DNA from: JBQCDV01 sp051960855
Lineage (GTDB): Bacteria > Actinomycetota > Actinomycetes > JAJZTN01
NCBI GenBank assembly: GCA_051960855.1
Contig: JBQCDV010000181.1
Location: 1 to 8,840 of the forward strand
Length of the DNA stretch: 8,840 nucleotides
Direction of reading: 5' to 3'
In this document: one piece after another, positions 6,763 through 8,840 of the stretch
How positions within the stretch are numbered: the first letter of the stretch is position 1
How the letters are laid out: each line of letters starts with the position of its first letter
Notes under the pieces: generated by a model
The model's input: the letters and a program-made list of their open reading frames with translations, nothing else
Databases searched by the model: none
Told to the model about the DNA's origin: nothing
Translations under genes and position numbers: made by a program

Positions 6763-6981
6763 GTGCCCGCGCTCTTGATCGTCGCCCTTGCTGCCGTGCT
6801 CGCGATCGCCGGCCTCGTCTGGCTGCTCGGGAGCAATCGGCGCGGCCCTCTCGACGAGGTCGAGCGGTGGTCTCACGCCCGCGAGGTGACGACCCGCTGG
6901 TCCCGTGACCCCGACTCGTCGCCGAGCCCGGCGACTCCCGTTGGAGACGTGTCGCAGCGCGGGTCCGACGCGGAGGCGTGA
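6763..6981 (+). CDS. Small single-pass membrane protein, function unknown
   Basis: The 72-aa product opens with one hydrophobic helix (about residues 3-22: PALLIVALAAVLAIAGLVWL), followed at once by GSNRR, so the positive-inside rule puts the C-terminal part in the cytoplasm. That tail has an amphipathic, charged stretch (GPLDEVERWSHAREVTTRW, about 28-46) and a Ser/Pro/Asp-rich, probably disordered end. I do not recognise a named family; small actinobacterial proteins with one N-terminal TM helix and a DEVERF/W-type charged helix are common and uncharacterised. GTG 6763 is chosen because GGAGA lies 5-6 bases upstream and it begins directly at the TM helix; in-frame GTGs at 6724 and 6727 would add 12-13 residues but lack a good ribosome site. 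It is 73 bases ahead of the 97-aa gene on the same strand and may share its transcript. Confidence 0.65.
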   Translation: MPALLIVALAAVLAIAGLVWLLGSNRRGPLDEVERWSHAREVTTRWSRDPDSSPSPATPVGDVSQRGSDAEA

Positions 6982-7005
6982 CCGCCGCTGCCATCTCTGC
7001 CACAC

Positions 7006-7035
7006 TCCCGCTTCAGACGGGATCTTGCTGATCCC
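7006..7035 (+). promoter_or_regulatory. Two mutually exclusive hairpins before the 97-aa gene
   Basis: TCCCG (7006-7010) can pair with CGGGA (7018-7022), and GGGATC (7019-7024) can pair with GATCCC (7030-7035) around a 5-nt loop. The two stems share bases 7019-7022, so only one can form. The second stem ends 7 bases before the GGGAGG ribosome site (7043-7048). This layout is attenuator-like, but no leader peptide or known riboswitch core is visible. Confidence 0.35.
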
Positions 7036-7054
7036 TTGGGGCGGGAGGCAGCAC

Positions 7055-7348
7055 ATGCGCGGTGGCGGTTTCGTGGTGGCGGCGCCGGGGTCGGCTCCGA
7101 GCCTGCCGCGGACGAGCGGGGTCGGTCTCGACGGCAGTCAGGAGTTCGACCTGCGGGTGGTGTCCCGTCCGGCGGGCCAGCAGCACGCCTGCTCCGAGGG
7201 GCGCGGTGACACGCTTTGCGGGCTGCCGGTAGCGCAGTTGCATGTCTTCCCCGACCTGGGCTTCCCGGTCGAGGTCGCCAGCACCTGCCGCGTCTGCCTG
7301 CGCGCGGTCGGCGGTGCGGTCGCGAGCTGGGGCTCGCTGGCCAGCTGA
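7055..7348 (+). CDS. Small Cys/His-rich protein, probable metal-binding, function unknown
   Basis: The 97-aa soluble protein has no signal peptide or TM helix. After a Gly/Ala/Pro-rich start (1-25) come short strands (EFDLRVVSRPAG, 30-41), then HAC (His44, Cys46), TLCG (53-56, Cys55) and CRVC (78-81, Cys78 and Cys81). The spacing His/Cys...LCG...CxxC resembles small actinobacterial zinc-binding proteins, in which a His and three Cys form one site; that assignment is inference. ATG 7055 is well supported by GGGAGG at 7043-7048 with a 6-base gap; the frame is open further upstream to 6905 but without any such site. It may be co-transcribed with the 72-aa membrane protein and ends only 2 bases before the stop of the convergent glycosyltransferase gene. 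A self-complementary GCTGGCCAGC (7336-7345) near its 3' end could help termination. Confidence 0.7.
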   Translation: MRGGGFVVAAPGSAPSLPRTSGVGLDGSQEFDLRVVSRPAGQQHACSEGRGDTLCGLPVAQLHVFPDLGFPVEVASTCRVCLRAVGGAVASWGSLAS

Positions 7349-7350
7349 GG

Positions 7351-8640
7351 TCAGGCGACCGCCGCCTCCGCTGGAGACGCCTGCTGCAGCAGGTCCAGAG
7401 CCGCCGTGATGACCGCCTCGGTCCCGACCCGGTCGACAAAGGTGACCGCGTGCGGGCACGAGATCGCTGTCACCGGCTGGGGTAGGTCGCCGTCGGTGTC
7501 GTCCCGGGTGATGTCCCAGCCGCAGACCGGGCAGGTCGTGCGCCAGGACAGCTGCGGACGGTGGCGCGCGCGGGTGACGGGCCCGGCGTTGATGAGGTTG
7601 CCCGCCCAGTAGATGCCCACGGTGGGTGTGCCGACTGCGGCCGCCACGTGCAGGGGCCCGGTGTCGTTGGAGACGACCACGCTGGCGCGTGCGAGCAGCC
7701 CGACGAGCGCGGGCAGCGACAGCCGGCCGGTGGCGGACAGGGGCGGCGTTCGGGATGCTGCCTGGACCTGCTCGGCCAGGGGAGCCTCGCTGGCCCCGCC
7801 GGTGATGACGACCTCCGCGCCGGCCTCGCTCAGCGAGTCCGCCACCGCGGCGAAGCGATCAACCGGCCACCGCCTGCGCACGTCGCTGGCCCCCGGGTGC
7901 AGGACGGCCAGCGGCCTGCCGGTGAGCTCGGGAAGTGCTGCCTCGCAGCTGCGCCGATCAGCATCGGTCACGGCGAGGGCTGGGGCGAGCTGCACCGGGG
8001 GAGCGCCGACGAGCGCGACCACCTCGAGGAGGCGGTCGACCTCCGACTGGTAGTAGACGTAGGGGACGTAGCGGTCCAGGGGAGGCGCGTCCTCGGCCCG
8101 CAGCCCGGCGCTGACGCGAGCGCCGAGACGGCGGACGAAGGGGTTGGAGTAGCGGCCGCCTCCGTGCAGCTGCAGTGCCAGGTCGTAGCCGCGGGCCTGC
8201 TGCTCGGCAAAGAAGTCGGCCAGCCGGGTCTCGTCCTCCGACTCACCCGGCCCGGGCTCCGCGACCCCCTGCGAGGGCGGTGCCACGACGACCTCGTCCA
8301 CCAGGGGCGCGCTGCCATCGGCGGTGGGTCGCCCGGCGAGCAGCTGCCGGTGCCACGCCTTTCCGACGAGCGTGAGGTGGGCGCTGGGATAGGCCGCCCG
8401 CAGGGACTCCAGCGCCGGCAGCGCGAAGACCAGGTCGCCGAGTGCGTTGGCCCGGAGGACCGCGATGTGCGAGACGCCCGAGAGGCGGCGCGACTCGACA
8501 GCGACCGCGGGGTCGAGGCGGAGCGGTGGTGGCGACGGAGCAGTCACGTCCGGCCCGTACCCGGCGGCGGTGTCCTTACCCGCCGTGCTGCCCGCTGTGC
8601 TGCGTGTCGGGATGCGTGTCGTCTCTAGGGTGGCGGCCAT
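7351..8640 (-). CDS. Glycosyltransferase family 9 protein (heptosyltransferase-like)
   Basis: The 429-aa GT-B-fold enzyme probably transfers a sugar, classically heptose from an ADP-activated donor, onto a cell-surface polysaccharide or glycolipid at the cytoplasmic face. The N-terminal domain has IAVLRANALGDLVFALPALESLRAAYP (59-85), the family's acceptor-side signature. The donor domain has LAVLHPGASDVRRRWP (244-259) and VVVSNDTGPLHVAAAVGTPTVGIYW (321-345). After the core comes an unusual cluster: CPVCG (Cys370, Cys373) and CPH (Cys395, His397), which could hold zinc. The first 50 residues are Ala/Thr/Ser/Pro-rich and fit no family core. ATG 8640 has AAGG five bases upstream, but GTG 8547 (398 aa) would remove most of the extension and free the upstream gene's promoter; the start is undecided. 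Since actinobacteria lack LPS, the acceptor is probably a different envelope glycan. It converges with the 97-aa gene and is divergent from the acetyltransferase-like gene. Confidence 0.85.
   Translation of the reverse strand: MAATLETTRIPTRSTAGSTAGKDTAAGYGPDVTAPSPPPLRLDPAVAVESRRLSGVSHIAVLRANALGDLVFALPALESLRAAYPSAHLTLVGKAWHRQLLAGRPTADGSAPLVDEVVVAPPSQGVAEPGPGESEDETRLADFFAEQQARGYDLALQLHGGGRYSNPFVRRLGARVSAGLRAEDAPPLDRYVPYVYYQSEVDRLLEVVALVGAPPVQLAPALAVTDADRRSCEAALPELTGRPLAVLHPGASDVRRRWPVDRFAAVADSLSEAGAEVVITGGASEAPLAEQVQAASRTPPLSATGRLSLPALVGLLARASVVVSNDTGPLHVAAAVGTPTVGIYWAGNLINAGPVTRARHRPQLSWRTTCPVCGWDITRDDTDGDLPQPVTAISCPHAVTFVDRVGTEAVITAALDLLQQASPAEAAVA
8626..8631 (+). promoter_or_regulatory. Possible leaderless-type -10 box (TAGGGT)
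   Basis: TAGGGT fits the TANNNT -10 pattern and ends 7 bases before ATG 8639. That distance is typical of actinobacterial genes whose transcript starts at the start codon. No good -35 hexamer is seen 16-18 bases upstream. The box lies inside the glycosyltransferase gene only if that gene starts at 8640. Confidence 0.5.
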
Positions 8641-8840
8641 GACGACCTTCGCCGCCTCGTGGGTGCGTGCCGCCCACGCGGATGCCTGGGAGCGGCAGGG
8701 GCTGCTGCGCCGTCCGCTCGGCGGCGACGCCGCCCGGCTGCCGGGGGTCCGGTTGATGGCCTCGGGCCTGCCGCACCCGCAGTGGAACGGCGGTGATGTC
8801 GTGGACCCCGCCGCCGTCGACCTGTCAACGGTGGCGGAGT
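8639..8840 (+). CDS. Acetyltransferase-like (GNAT) protein, N-terminal part, runs off the right edge
   Basis: From ATG 8639 the frame stays open to the window end, giving 67 residues. It starts MTTFAASWVRAAHADAWERQ and continues through RLPGVRLMASGLPHPQWNGG to DPAAVDLSTVAE. The combination of an N-terminal helix, LMASGLPHPQWNGGDV and a following DPAAVD helix start resembles the N-terminal half of actinobacterial GNAT-family N-acetyltransferases, but the acetyl-CoA-binding motif lies beyond the edge, so this is a tentative call. Codon third positions are G/C-rich, as in neighbours. The ATG overlaps by two bases the possible ATG (8640-8638) of the divergent glycosyltransferase gene. No clear Shine-Dalgarno is present; the TAGGGT box 7 bases upstream suggests leaderless translation. 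Confidence 0.6.
   Translation, partial: MTTFAASWVRAAHADAWERQGLLRRPLGGDAARLPGVRLMASGLPHPQWNGGDVVDPAAVDLSTVAE

Noticed and set aside
6905..7054. Extension of the 97-aa gene from GTG 6905
   Set aside because: It would overlap the 72-aa gene by 77 bases and lacks a ribosome site, while ATG 7055 has GGGAGG at ideal spacing.
6577..7056. 159-codon open frame on the - strand across the small genes
   Set aside because: Arg-rich, no domain, no good ribosome site; the + strand frames have clear Shine-Dalgarno sequences and plausible features.
7561..8628. 355-codon open frame on the + strand
   Set aside because: Antisense to the glycosyltransferase; composition is that of a shadow frame and no family pattern is visible.
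1..8840. CRISPR array, tRNA, rRNA, insertion sequence or phage genes
   Set aside because: No regularly spaced repeats, cloverleaf-like sequence, transposase motif or integrase was seen on either strand by eye.

Overview
The window is GC-rich throughout, uses GTG starts often, strongly prefers G/C at third codon positions, and has Actinomycetota-type protein families (GH15 hydrolase paired with a glucose dehydrogenase, SpoIIE phosphatase fused to an RsbW-like ATPase domain, small single-TM proteins). It looks like chromosomal DNA of a high-GC actinobacterium, possibly a soil or rock-surface lineage; genus cannot be fixed from the sequence. No rRNA, tRNA, CRISPR, insertion sequence or integrase was seen, and no gene-free stretch exceeds about 230 bases.

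Left part (1-3154, all + strand). The window opens on the last ~31 codons of an Ig-like secreted or surface protein, followed by two hairpins. A 187-bp leader region with a striking 11-bp perfect inverted repeat then precedes a medium-chain zinc glucose 1-dehydrogenase (286-1341). Fifty-two bases later comes a GH15 glucoamylase/trehalase-type hydrolase (1394-3154). The two probably form one operon that releases glucose from trehalose or short alpha-glucans and oxidises it directly to gluconolactone.

Middle part (3262-6532), a signalling pair facing each other. A + strand GAF protein with a degenerate GGDEF-like C-terminal half (3262-4314) carries an 18-bp tandem repeat where the catalytic segment would lie. 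It converges on a large - strand PAS-GAF-SpoIIE phosphatase-HATPase protein (4361-6532), a partner-switching-type regulator holding both a phosphatase and a kinase-like domain. A G/C hairpin separates their stop codons.

Right part (6533-8840). A 230-bp divergent intergenic region with short direct repeats leads to two small + strand genes: a 72-aa single-TM protein and a 97-aa Cys/His protein with a probable metal site. A - strand family 9 glycosyltransferase (heptosyltransferase-like) with a C-terminal Cys/His cluster ends 2 bases from the 97-aa gene. Its upstream ATG overlaps the ATG of a divergent + strand gene, an acetyltransferase-like ORF that runs off the right edge and has a leaderless-type -10 box.

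Most genes are recognisable families. The points most worth a second look are the repeated GGCACG/CGTGCC elements before the dehydrogenase, the repeat-interrupted degenerate GGDEF protein facing the phosphatase/kinase fusion, the overlapping hairpins before the 97-aa gene, and the Cys/His cluster in the glycosyltransferase. I see no clear evidence of an entirely new system.
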